A stretch of 64,000 nucleotides of DNA from Toxonevra muliebris (Eukaryota > Arthropoda > Insecta > Diptera > Pallopteridae): positions 84,634,400-84,698,399 of the forward strand of contig OY829328.1 in assembly GCA_963691655.1 (NCBI GenBank), in the 5' to 3' direction. Below are positions 12,507 through 22,840 of this stretch, one piece after another; the stretch's first letter is position 1; every line of letters starts with the position of its first letter. The notes below the pieces were generated by a model. That model was given only the letters and a program-made list of their open reading frames with translations. It ran no database searches and had not been told where the DNA came from. The position numbers were made by a program, and so were the translations under genes.

Positions 12507-12767
12507 CTAAAAAGCATCACAAGAGGTGGAAGAAATACAATGAGAACATAAAAAGTTTTCAATAATTGCATTTGTTGTAAAGTATACATTTTTTGACTTA
12601 CTGCGTTGGTACCTTAAACAATGATCGGTATTGGTTGCCTTCCACCGCCATATTTCGTGAATTTTCTTCCATTCATTTAGCATGACATATCCACCAAAGC
12701 GCCACTTAACTATGTCAATTTCGATGTATTCAACATTGAAGGTTATTGATAGTTTCCTATTTCGATT
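12507..12767 (-). pseudogene. FLYWCH-type zinc-finger-like exon or remnant
   Basis: An 86-codon stretch open on the minus strand, between an upstream TGA (12768-12770) and TAG (12507-12509), has strikingly protein-like content. The segment VEYIEIDIVKWRFGGYVML is followed by IHEIWRWKATNTDHCLRY. Spacing of the Gly-Gly-Tyr, Trp-Arg and Cys positions resembles FLYWCH fingers, which are numerous in flies (mod(mdg4) and related loci). The usual Cys after Trp-Arg is replaced by Trp, so the metal site would be broken. A GTAAGT donor follows at 12601-12596 in the reading direction, as expected for an exon, but no convincing acceptor or partner exon was found. It is either a decayed copy or an exon of an unrecognised gene. 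Confidence 0.35.
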
Positions 12768-12971
12768 TCAAGTTACATTTGTTGCGGTTGTAATCAATTT
12801 CCTAATATTTTTATTTAATAGCATTTAGTGATAACTCATAATTGAAAAATATAAATAACAATTTAAAATGTTAAGCATCATTTCTAGAAATCATAAAATA
12901 AAAACAAAACAAATATTTAATATATGTTTATCTACTTAAATGTAACTTCAGCTGGTTAATATTAAAGAATT

Positions 12972-12977
12972 TTTATT
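12972..12977 (-). terminator. Candidate polyadenylation signal of the zinc-finger gene
   Basis: TTTATT on the + strand (AATAAA on the minus strand) lies about 375 bases beyond the stop codon of the zinc-finger gene. Another candidate is at 12810-12815. Confidence 0.3.
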
Positions 12978-13352
12978 TGGTTAACCAATCGGTTATAATT
13001 TCCTCGGTGTGATAATTGTCGACAATTATCTGTAAAGTATAATGAAAAAAAAAAACAAGAGATTTAATATAAAAAGCAAGGAAGATTGCTCGGTAAAAGA
13101 AAATTTTTTGGAGCAGGGACTACCTATTTCATGAAAACCAGAGCTGATGAAATTATTCAACATTCAGAATCAATGGAACCAACTGAGCTAAATTTTTCTA
13201 TTCCAAACAGAATAGTGAAAAACTTGAGACAATTTTTCTTTCAAACATGGAAATCATAAAACCTTTAAATTTTCCCCTGTTTCGAAGAGAAAAGCGAAAT
13301 TTTTATCAAAAACCAGAGCTCATTTTTTTCATTTCAATTTCTGATTAGAAAT

Positions 13353-16326
13353 TCACGCACACGAAATATCTACAATTGAGTCCCTTAACCAAAATTTTTT
13401 CTTTTTTTCGTCATGCAGTTTGATAAGCCCACATACCTCTTCATTTGGTGAAATCATTTGATCATCATCATTGTTAAAAGGATGATGCCCTTCAATTTGT
13501 AATAATTGTTGTGCTGCTATATGCGTTTCATCATGTTCATCATCATTCCCCATTGCCGAGGATTCAATATAAGCAGCACAATCAACATCAGATGCAGCAG
13601 CTATCAATGCGGCTGCATCATTATCAATACCAACATCATCGTCATGACCATCATCATTGTCTATGACAACTTCACCATCATCGTCAACATTATTTTCATT
13701 TTTAGCATACATATTTTGCATGGCCATCACTTGTGTAGTATCCATTTCCAGTGAATGTTGATCTTTCATGTGATAGCGTAAAGCAAAGACACGCGCATAT
13801 ACCGCTCCACAAATTTCACAACGATGTTTTAGATTATCATAAGATTTATTTAATTTGTTATGCGTTTTCATGTGTATCTTCACAGCGTAAAGTGAAGCAA
13901 ATGGGCGATTACATTCAGGGCAATTATAAGGTTTTGTATGGCCATTTCGATGTGTGCACAATTGTACAGAAGTGCGAAATGATTTCGAGCATGTTTCACA
14001 TTTGTAGTTGCGTTCAGGCTGATGCGAACGTAAATGATGAGCGTAGACAGGTTGTGATTTAAAGCTATATAGAAACAATTAAAGTTTTTATAAGGAGAAG
14101 GAGGAGGGAAAGTGCTTAAAAAGCTATTATACCGTTTATTACACGTCGAACAAACATATGGCCGTATATCGGTGTGTGAGCGTAGATGCAATGTCAGTGA
14201 GTAGGAAACACGAAATGTTTTACCACATACTTCACAGGCATAAGGTTTTTCACCGGTGTGAACACGTTCGTGTTTAACTTTTTCGAAGGGACGTGAAAAT
14301 TCACGTCCACAATATTGACAAGGAAATTTTAATTTTCCTTTAACACCGCCACTACCACTTGATGTTGCTGCAGCCGAAGTAGTGGCGGTTGAACAAGAGG
14401 GTCGTACTTTTTTTGGATTATCAGCGTGCATTTGCATGTGCACTTCATAGCTTGGCAGATTTTCAAATTGTCGATTGCATATGGGGCAGGTATGCTCTTC
14501 GATATTTTGATGCATATTCTTGTGTACGGTTAGTAAATTTTGATCAAAACTGAAAAAATTACAATAGAATTTAATATTATAAAGATTAAGTGAGAAGAAA
14601 TCTTTAAAGCGTTTCTTTACCTTTTATTACAAATCTCGCAAAAGAATTTATTCAGCTCATTGTATTGCTTTTTAGCCGCAGCTGGCAGCACATCTTCTAT
14701 AGACTTGATCCCTTTTCGTTTAGTATGCATTCTCATGTGGAATCTTAAATTATTTAAAATTGAAGTTTTTTCTGTAAAATTATTTCCTTTGTTTTACATA
14801 CTTTAAGTTCTTTTCGGAGCCAAACGTTGTATTACATATCTCACATGTAGCAGGCGCTGGTGGTACCATAGTGAATTCTCGAAGTTCGCGCTTTTTGACA
14901 TCTTTGGTTTTATGCGTACGATTATGACTGTTTAAGGCACTTATGGTATCAAATACTTTGGTGCAAAATGCACAATGAAATTTACTTTTACTTTCCTGAT
15001 TAGCATTGACGTAGTTTTCATTGTTTTCCATAGACTAAACGAAATTTAAAGGAAATATTCGATTAAAAGTTTGTGAGTTTTGAAATATAATCAGGCTGCA
15101 TACTGAGAAGCATTAGTTATGCAAATAGATTTCATTTTTATTGAATATTTCCTCATTTTTCTAGTATCTTTAAAATTTTCAATTGACTTATAGCAATAAT
15201 ATAGCAAGCTATACATACATTTTCAAAATGAATGAAGAAGTTTGCATAAAATTCTAATGGATCACCATTTACATTACAATTTTCGATAAGAAAATGGGAC
15301 CAACAATTGCAAATTTTAATGTGAATAAAATTGAACCATAATTAGCATTAAAATGTTCAATTCTAATTGAATCGAACTAGTATATTACAATTTTCAATGC
15401 CAATGAAATTAAATTAGCATTTTGACCATTAATGAAAGTTGATACAACATTTTCAAATGTCAATGATCATTTTACTGTGCATTATTTCCAATAACACTGG
15501 ACAGAATAATGCAACCATATTAAAAAAGTAATTATATTAAATCTTCAAATTTAAAAGTCACACTTACTGCACCCGCAGCACAATCATGTTGCTCTGCACT
15601 TTCCAAACTACCAAAAACATTCTGACATTTATAGCAAAAATATATTTCAGAATTTTCTTCCAGAGTGTCTGCATCGGTGGCATCGGTTTCCTGGCGCAAA
15701 AAAGAAAAAAAAATCAATTATAATAGACTTAGCAATAAAATACACAACTAATTTTGCACCTGTTTTATAAGCACTTCACGCAATTGTGCATCATTGATTG
15801 CCTCTTCATCATGTTGCAACTGCTCTTCTAGAAATTCCTCATCTACATTACAAATTTCTTCTTTAATTGTTTGTGCCTCGAATTCTGTTGCAGGTAAATC
15901 TGTTATCTCTTCAATAATTTCCCATTGTGGTTCTTCTATAAGAATACCTTCCTCGGCATCCTCCTGCTTCGTTATATTTGTTTCTATCTGGTGATGCATT
16001 TCCGTGAATTCTTCAATCGTTGCAAAATCAACAGCACATTCTAAGCAATGATAAACTTCATTATCACTATTATCGAGCAATCTTAATGTTAACGTATGTG
16101 AATTGGAAATATTTGGTGTTCGTGGTTCTTCTTCTTCTTCTTTTCCTGCATCTATGTCCTCTTCAATGTATTCGACAATTGTTGTTTCCATATCTGTTGT
16201 GTCTTCATTACTGTTATATTGGTGCGGCATATCATTCTGCACCAATTCTACTGTGTCATCTAAAAACAAATAACCATCTCTATCGGTGTCCACAGTATCT
16301 TCTTCAACCAATAAGTACGAATCCAT
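13353..16326 (-). CDS. C2H2 zinc-finger protein, six coding exons
   Basis: Minus-strand exons 16326-15760, 15690-15568, 15034-14802, 14743-14621, 14549-14133 and 14064-13353 keep one frame throughout and give 724 residues. The N-terminal ~190 residues are acidic, with no ZAD fold that I can see. Two degenerate fingers (YHCLECAVDF, YFCYKCQNVF) precede about ten good C2H2 fingers, for example FPCQYCGREF with HERVH, YACEVCGKTF with HLRSH and YNCPECNRPF with HMKTH. A TGEKPY linker joins two of them. The C-terminal ~100 residues are Asp/Asn-rich. Three fingers are interrupted by phase-2 introns. The arrangement predicts a nuclear DNA-binding regulator with an acidic tail. I cannot name the Drosophila orthologue. 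The ATG at 16326 is preceded by a likely 5'UTR intron. Confidence 0.8.
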
Positions 16327-16336
16327 TTCAGTTTGC

Positions 16337-16440
16337 TCTTTAACAATTTTTTAAAAATATTTTAATGAGTTGTTAGAATTGTCGTTCTTTGCCCTTGCTT
16401 GTCACACAGGCAATATGAGTACATGAAAGGTAACTTACCT
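16337..16440 (-). other. Probable 5'UTR intron of the zinc-finger gene
   Basis: On the minus strand ACAG/GTAAGT gives a donor at about 16440, and an AG acceptor follows a T-rich run about ten bases before the ATG. The non-coding first exon would lie upstream of 16441. Inferred from consensus only. Confidence 0.4.
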
Positions 16441-17802
16441 GTCATTTGGTATTTATTTTTTTTAGCTTTATTCAAATTATTAGTGGATTTAATCCATACG
16501 TTTTCATTTAAATTTATTTTTTAAATTCGTTTTATTTGAATACTTAAAATGAAATTACGGATGAAGTTCCGCAAACGCTTCCAACTTCACGTGGAAATTT
16601 TTTATGCAGCAGCTGATTTCCTATCTTTTTGATATTTCATGGGTGGCTGCTATTTTTCGTACAAATTAAATACTAATTACCTTATCAACTTTAAAGAAAG
16701 TAGTATTACATTCAATATGTGTACTGAACACATTTAGCAACTCTGTATGTCAGCACATTTATGTAAAATTGTGAAATAAGAATTTTAAACTCTTGGAAAT
16801 TTTTGTGTAAAAATAAATTCAGATCGCAAAATTTGCTTATAAGAGAGGGCAGTAAAATTATATTATTCATGCAAAAATTTCATCCCAATGTGACTGAAAT
16901 TAAATTAAGATATTGTTGGGTCTTAAAATAATATATATATATATAAAAAATTTTATATATAATATTGCACATTAACTTAACGAGGCTATGTATCTCGAAA
17001 AATATACATTTCCAAAAAAAAAAAATAGTTAAGGAGGAGATTGTGTGTGATAGGATTCTCAGTCAAAACATTCAGTGTCATTTTATTAATAATGCGAAGT
17101 TAAAAAGAGTTCCACACAAAACTTAGTTTTTCCAAGGAATTTCTTAGGATTTGGTTTAAAATAAGATTCTATAATGGGAAATGTAGACTAGCATGTGAAC
17201 ACAAACTATTGAAAAATAGATGAAGGTGACGCAAATGTCGATCAGGAAAATATAATTTGAGCTGTGAATATTTCAGACCGGACCTAAAGTTGAAAATGAT
17301 GGAATTATTCACAACAGAATGCAATTATTCGCAATAGTAGTTGTCAAATAGTCAAAATTTACAATATTTATATTCTCAGTCGAATGAGCACCGCAGTACC
17401 AAATTGAAGTTTGTTCTGTTAGACCATTTGATTGCAATCGAAGATAAAACGATTCTTGCAATAAGGGTCGACATTTTAATTCCAGCGTTCAATGATAATT
17501 TTGAGAAGATTCTAAATTCAGACAGTTCCAATTTCTGTGTATCATCTGTACTGCTATTATGGCTGAAATATTCCCTGCGGGACTTGGCCAAACTAGAATG
17601 CGCTATAGTACACGCACATAATTTGCGTATGGCGATCACTGGATGTCACATCAATAATAATAAAAATAGTATTTAAATACAACTGTGTGTTGCATTGTAG
17701 CGTACAGTAAAACATATGGATGCTCATTATTAAATGTAGATTACAGTAAAAGCGAAATGTGCAATTCTATAATTAAGTGAAAGTGCAAATTCCCAAATCA
17801 CA
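16441..17802. other. Divergent intergenic region, zinc-finger gene to first protease gene
   Basis: AT-rich DNA between divergently transcribed genes, so it should hold both promoters. A 111-codon frame on + (17341-17676, TTG-initiated) and an 87-codon ATG frame on the opposite strand overlap. Neither has a recognisable domain and I do not call either a gene. Confidence 0.4.
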
Positions 17803-19236
17803 ATGGCTTTGGAAGCGACGCAAAACCTAGATTCCGATATTAATACAGAAACTTCTGATTATCCAAAAAATGCATTGCAGTTCGATCATGAACATGTTTA
17901 CGCCGTTGTTATGCTAGGCGAAGATCTAATAATGGAGGCTACAATCGATACAGGATCGACAAAAAGTCTAATAAGTAAATATTTTGCAGATGAGCTTAGA
18001 ACTGATGACAATATTATTAAATTCAATACTGCTATAAAGTTGGCGAATGGTAGCACAATAACAGCAGAGGAGGCGTTAGTAATTGACATTAAATTAGGCA
18101 ATCGTCGTCGTCGGACGAAATTATTAATACTGCCACAAGTGCGTGATGAAGTTATTTTGGGTATGGACTTTTTGTGTGGTATTGACACCACACTACAACT
18201 GTGCGGTGAAGTGATCAAGTTGCAGCACAACCATCTAATGAAAGGAAAAGATGAAAATGGGTGGGTAAATAACAATGTCCGTAGCAATAAGGGCAATACT
18301 CCAAAGAAAGAAAATAACACTATAATTCCAACATTCCTGTATAAACCAAATCTAGGCAATAACACATTGACAGTGCAGGCTACCAACACGTCGACCGAAA
18401 AGAATGACAAGAAAAGTACAGCTATCGTCGCATGCCATACAGGGGTAACAATACTTGAAGATGAATTACACAGTTTACCTTTAATGTTGCAACAGGAAAT
18501 CACAAAAATTAAACAAGATCATCCACAAACTAATTTAAATTTTGATCGGATATTTGATGAACAACATTTTAATATTAAAATTAGTAGAAATGGCGCGGCA
18601 AAAGTTAAAATTTACAATACATCAAAGCAGCAGCAAGGCGATAATAGATCGATTCCAATCAATGCAAAGCTAATACCTAGTGCAATAGGCGGTAGGATCA
18701 GTCCCCGACCAACCATATATCCACATAAGCCGCCAAGAGATTTTTTAAATAAAACTGCTAAGCAATTGCCCTTCATACCTGTTGAATGCTCACCAGATCC
18801 TTTAGTTTCTCCTATTCACTTACCGCTATGGCAGGCTGTTCATAAACACAATACTGAAGAAAGTGAGCCCTCCAGCAATAGCAACAACAAACTTATACCG
18901 TTAAATCAAGCTACTATGCTTTCGTCTTTCATACCTAATGTATACCCACCTGTTTCAACAAGAACACATTTTTCTCCTGCTGTTCACAAGGCGCAAGTGG
19001 CATGCCTGCATGACCATAAATCCAAAACTGATGAAGAACAACTAAAACTATGGAAACCTAAGAGAGGGGGTGTACAAGTGAAAAGACGCGCAAGGTTGTG
19101 GGAGCTGAACATTTTAATACCATTAGTCAAAGGTTACCATAAACAGAGCTTAATTGCAGAAGAAAGACAATTAAAGAAAGAGCAGAATCAACAGAGAAAC
19201 GAGGGAAAACGCGAACGAGAATGTGAAAAACAATAA
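17803..19236 (+). CDS. Retropepsin-like aspartic protease gene, copy 1 (477 aa)
   Basis: A single uninterrupted frame with a good start context (CACAATGG). Residues about 31-145 form a retroviral-type aspartic protease. The catalytic motif ATIDTGSTKSLI has its Asp at residue 49, and the second hallmark ILGMDFLCGID begins near residue 118. The rest is a hydrophilic Asn/Lys-rich region, a ~30-residue motif (FDRIFDEQHFNIKIS..., about 247-275), a Pro-rich stretch and a very basic/acidic tail (KRERECEKQ end). There is no reverse transcriptase, RNase H, integrase, zinc knuckle or LTR nearby, so this is not an intact element. A long open frame with a paralogue next door suggests a domesticated retroelement protease. 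An AATAAA overlaps the stop codon (19232-19237). Substrate and role are unknown. Retention by chance of a recent insertion is the alternative. Confidence 0.7.
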   Translation: MALEATQNLDSDINTETSDYPKNALQFDHEHVYAVVMLGEDLIMEATIDTGSTKSLISKYFADELRTDDNIIKFNTAIKLANGSTITAEEALVIDIKLGNRRRRTKLLILPQVRDEVILGMDFLCGIDTTLQLCGEVIKLQHNHLMKGKDENGWVNNNVRSNKGNTPKKENNTIIPTFLYKPNLGNNTLTVQATNTSTEKNDKKSTAIVACHTGVTILEDELHSLPLMLQQEITKIKQDHPQTNLNFDRIFDEQHFNIKISRNGAAKVKIYNTSKQQQGDNRSIPINAKLIPSAIGGRISPRPTIYPHKPPRDFLNKTAKQLPFIPVECSPDPLVSPIHLPLWQAVHKHNTEESEPSSNSNNKLIPLNQATMLSSFIPNVYPPVSTRTHFSPAVHKAQVACLHDHKSKTDEEQLKLWKPKRGGVQVKRRARLWELNILIPLVKGYHKQSLIAEERQLKKEQNQQRNEGKRERECEKQ

Positions 19237-19594
19237 AATAATAACAGTAACTGTAGCTATCCTTTTGTTTAGCAAGTATATAATCAATCCAAAAAATTCA
19301 TTAAAAACTCTGTAATCGTTAAAAATGTAATCAAAGCTCGAATTATTTTTTATTAAAATATACATATCAATATAACAGCGTAGCAATTCAAAAGAAGCAT
19401 TCAAAAATTAGAAGAGTTCAAGAAAATATAGTTAATACAAGAGCAATTAAAAAGGTCTTCTGATCTGCTTATTCTATGATTTTTGCTCTTATTCTGGCAT
19501 TATTATTCATTAAGCCTATTTGTCTCATTAATTAGGCAAGACAGTTTTGCAAGATTTTGAAGTAATCAAACAACAGATAAAAAATTGCACTAGC

Positions 19595-19735
19595 TTACAA
19601 TAAATTTCTCATAGAACCAAAACTAACTTTTCTTGATCCCAAAAACCATTGTGGTCCAATTTCCGAATTTCCAAATTCAATCAAATTTGCCAACATGTTG
19701 GCAGGCAATATGGCATAGTGAAAACCAAGCTTTAA
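19595..19735. repeat. Dispersed repeat fragment with GGTTTTCAC end
   Basis: The segment contains CAAATTCAATCAAATTTGCC (19671-19690) and ends with GTGAAAACCAAGC (reverse complement of a GGTTTTCAC end). The first string recurs at 46375-46394, next to CTGGTTTTCACC. A third, weaker relative begins at 42025 with TCTGGTTTTCACTGTG. This looks like a non-autonomous element family; the boundaries are approximate. Confidence 0.45.
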
Positions 19736-19806
19736 GTATACAGAAATAACTGTTATGTCTTCGGATATGAAAATCAAAGAGAATAAAATGCAACTTTGCT
19801 TACCCA

Positions 19807-20126
19807 GCATCTACACCTGCCAGTGCTGGCATGCCAATGCTAACACATTCACATTTTTTCACTAATACACTCACACTTTTCTCATTGTGAAGCAATTTTC
19901 GATGCCAATGATTTGACGTAAGCCGACAATATTTGACGTTTCTCCTATTTGTGAGAGAAAACAGAAACAACGTAGAGCGGAGTGAGCAAATTATTGGAAA
20001 TGGAGTGTCTGACGTTTTGTTAGAAATGAGTTGGCAGGACGCCTATCACATAAAGACAATTTTTCTGTTTTTTGGCAGATAATACATATTCTGAATTGGC
20101 ATGCCAGCACTGGCAGTTGTAGACGC
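19807..20126. mobile_element. 320-bp element with 32-bp terminal inverted repeats
   Basis: The left end (19807-19838, starting GCATCTACACCTGCCAGTGC) and the reverse complement of the right end (20095-20126, starting GCGTCTACAACTGCCAGTGC) match at 30 of 32 positions. The interior has no coding capacity. No target-site duplication is apparent in the flanks. It is a MITE-like, non-autonomous DNA transposon sitting between the two protease genes. The embedded CAGTG...CACTG recalls hAT ends, but the inverted repeat continues beyond it. Confidence 0.75.
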
Positions 20127-20419
20127 AGTGTTATGCTCGAAAGGCTCTGGGAATTCACAAAAACTACAGTTCGATTACGAATAGGGACAAAAATGTGCTC
20201 ATTTCGTCAAAAGGTTGTATCTGTAAGAAATATATCGGCCTAAAACCTGAATTAAAAAAGAGTATGTAATTTTAATGCAACCATGCATGATCAAAAAAAA
20301 TACATATATGCATGCGGCATATTTACAAATTCAACCAGAATATTAAGAAAAAAATGCATCACAAACAGAAAGATAATAACCGTTAACTACAATCAATAAT
20401 CAGGTGAACTTTTCTAAAA

Positions 20420-21970
20420 ATGGCTCTGGAAGCGGCACAAACCCAAGATGAGATTATAATTGAATGCATCGACTCGGGTTTTAATGCAGAGGCTACTGAT
20501 TATCCAAAAAATGCATTGCAGTTCGATGATGAACATGTTTACGCCGTTGTTATGCTGGGCGAAGATCTGATAATGGAGGCTACAATCGATACAGGATCGA
20601 CAAAAAGCCTGATAAGTAAATATTTTGCAGATGAGCTTAGAACTGATGACAATATTATTAAATTCAATACTGCTATAAAGTTGGCGAATGGTAGCACAAT
20701 AACAGCAGAGGAGGCGTTAGTAATTGACATTAAATTAGGCAATCGTCGTCGTCGAACGAAATTATTAATACTTCCACAAGTTCGTGATGAAATTATTTTG
20801 GGTATGGACTTTTTGTGTGGTATTGACACCACACTACAACTGTGCGGTGAAGTGATCAAGTTGCAGCACAACGATCTAACGAAACATGGTACCGCAAATA
20901 TCAATGTGAATTGGAACAAAAATGAAAGTAATGATTCTGAATTAGCCTCCTTTAAAAATAACAAACAAACCATAAATCCAACATTGTTATCAGAAGCAAA
21001 TAGTGACTATAACATATCGACCATGCGGTCCAGCGACATATTAAACTTAAATGATGAGAGTGCAGCAGTTAAGAAAACCCAATATGAAATTGTTCCACCA
21101 ACATGGATTTGTAATCAGGCAGTCAGCAAAGATGAGGAAACAGGAGCAACTTCCAGCATAATTCATTCAGGTGTAAAATTAAATGAAAATGAATTTCACT
21201 GTTTACCTTTAATTTTGCAACTGGAACTTGCTAACATAAAACAAAAGAAAAAAAAACGTATAAAATTTCAGCGTGAGATAGATGGAATAACTTATATTAT
21301 TCGAATTAAAAGAAGTGGCATTGCAGACGTTGAAATTCTGAATACACCAGAGCAACAAAGCGATAATCATTCAATTCCAATCAATCACAAAACAACTCCA
21401 AACACAAATCAACCTTTACAGCAAGCTGTATTTGGAAATGACTACGTAGCAGCTTCATCAACCTTCAAAGCCGATATGCAATCGCCTTGTATGCTTTATG
21501 ATAAGCCATCTACTCCCCCGGCTCCCATGCAACCGTCTTGCATGGTTTATGATAAGCCATCAACTCCTCCGTTTCCTATGCCACTTCCTTTTATAACCGA
21601 TGAATGCCCACCAGCTCCTCAAGCGTCTACGCAATCAGCAGATTCTCATTCTCCACCAACTTCAAATAGTCCACCAACTCTTACAGTTAATATGCCACTG
21701 ACTTTCCAACCACCACCAGCGTCAGAAACTTCCATTTCTGAGGGAAGCCCTTGGGTACGTCTAACATCGTTCGAATCAATTCCACCAAAATTGGCAGCAA
21801 ATCTTGAAGTGCGACATCGAACGAAACCGAAAAATACAAGATTTGTACGTGAAATCGATGGATTTTCATATAAAATACATATTTCAAATAGTGGTATTGT
21901 GAAAGCTTGGATCTGGTGCGGGAGATATAAACTTAGATCTAACAGTGAACAAATACAAAGTGTAGCTTAG
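20420..21970 (+). CDS. Retropepsin-like aspartic protease gene, copy 2 (516 aa)
   Basis: An intronless paralogue of the gene at 17803-19236, with start context AAAAATGG. From DYPKNALQF to KLQHN (about residues 27-153) it differs from copy 1 at only two residues. The catalytic Asp of IDTGSTKSLI is residue 57 and ILGMDFL follows about 69 residues on. The leader before the protease is longer and unrelated in detail. The C-terminal half is highly diverged from copy 1. It carries two copies of a ~30-residue motif (REIDGITYIIRIKRSGIADV and REIDGFSYKIHISNSGIVKA) and a short duplicated Pro-rich segment (two LYDKPSTPP/VYDKPSTPP units). No other pol or gag domains are present. It converges with Sec31. 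A candidate AATAAA is at 22308-22313. Function unknown; inferred to be a domesticated retroelement-derived protease. Confidence 0.7.
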   Translation: MALEAAQTQDEIIIECIDSGFNAEATDYPKNALQFDDEHVYAVVMLGEDLIMEATIDTGSTKSLISKYFADELRTDDNIIKFNTAIKLANGSTITAEEALVIDIKLGNRRRRTKLLILPQVRDEIILGMDFLCGIDTTLQLCGEVIKLQHNDLTKHGTANINVNWNKNESNDSELASFKNNKQTINPTLLSEANSDYNISTMRSSDILNLNDESAAVKKTQYEIVPPTWICNQAVSKDEETGATSSIIHSGVKLNENEFHCLPLILQLELANIKQKKKKRIKFQREIDGITYIIRIKRSGIADVEILNTPEQQSDNHSIPINHKTTPNTNQPLQQAVFGNDYVAASSTFKADMQSPCMLYDKPSTPPAPMQPSCMVYDKPSTPPFPMPLPFITDECPPAPQASTQSADSHSPPTSNSPPTLTVNMPLTFQPPPASETSISEGSPWVRLTSFESIPPKLAANLEVRHRTKPKNTRFVREIDGFSYKIHISNSGIVKAWIWCGRYKLRSNSEQIQSVA

Positions 21971-22354
21971 TCATTATCCGCAAATTTTCTCATGTACATA
22001 TATAATCAAATATTTCCTATAAATATAAAAACATGCTATTAAAATTAATTGAAACTTTTCGTTTAAAAACTTTACTTTTTTTACAGCAGAGAGTTCAGAG
22101 TAACATCTATGTATATACTTAGGTCTTATGTAGTTTTTATATTAGTAAATAGTTGCGATGATGTCCTGAGTTTAGCACTATGATGAAAACGATCTTATTT
22201 ATACCTGTCCGAATTATTTTAGGCAGGATTATTCTTTTCTGGTGAGTTCCTTACAGCTAGAAAGTCTACAACTTAGAGTCTGTTATTACTTGTATTAAGA
22301 TGAATTAAATAAATTAAAACACAAATACGTATATATTTATATGTAAATTGCATA

Positions 22355-22360
22355 TTTATT
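22355..22360 (-). terminator. Sec31: Candidate polyadenylation signal of Sec31
   Basis: TTTATT on + (AATAAA on the minus strand) lies about 480 bases past the Sec31 stop codon. The convergent protease gene has its own AATAAA at 22308-22313, so the two 3' ends may overlap. Confidence 0.35.
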
Positions 22361-22840
22361 AACGTAATATATTTAATAAACATAATAAGATTTTGATATT
22401 TCGTTAAAAAATAATTATTTGCATTCAGTACACGCAAAATAAAATACGAATATTTACTCGCTTTTTTTCGGGATAAACATAATTAAAGTAAAGTACACTT
22501 TGGAAAACACAATGGGAAAACATACAATATTAGATGTATTAGATGTAGATATTTTAAAGTATTATCGAAGTAAATATGTAGTATGTTGTTAATTGTTTTA
22601 GTTTTACAATAACGACAATTAAACAACAATGACACATAAAACCAAAAACAAATAAAAAAATAAAGAAAACAAATTAAGCTTAGCGAAGAAAACAAAAATG
22701 TAACGAAAAATAACCGCAATTAAACAATGTAAATGCAAAATTATGACAAAGTAGAAGAAGAAAAACCCTAATTTTAAACATAATAAAAAAATGGAATTAT
22801 AGTAAATCAATGATAATATTTAGAGAAGATTATTAAACTT

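Noticed and set aside
17341..17676. 111-codon TTG-started + frame, with an overlapping 87-codon minus frame
   Set aside because: It opens directly after a stop, has no ATG and no recognisable domain, and is matched by an equally long antisense frame. The copy-2 protease gene has no counterpart upstream.
17898..18503. 201-codon minus frame opposite the first protease gene, with a 144-codon relative opposite the second
   Set aside because: Antisense shadows of the conserved protease block. They are similar to each other only because the sense strand is.
19821..20112. Reading the 19.8-20.1 kb element as a hAT MITE with CAGTG ends
   Set aside because: The 8-mers outside those ends are inverted, not direct, repeats of each other, showing that the terminal inverted repeat simply extends further out.
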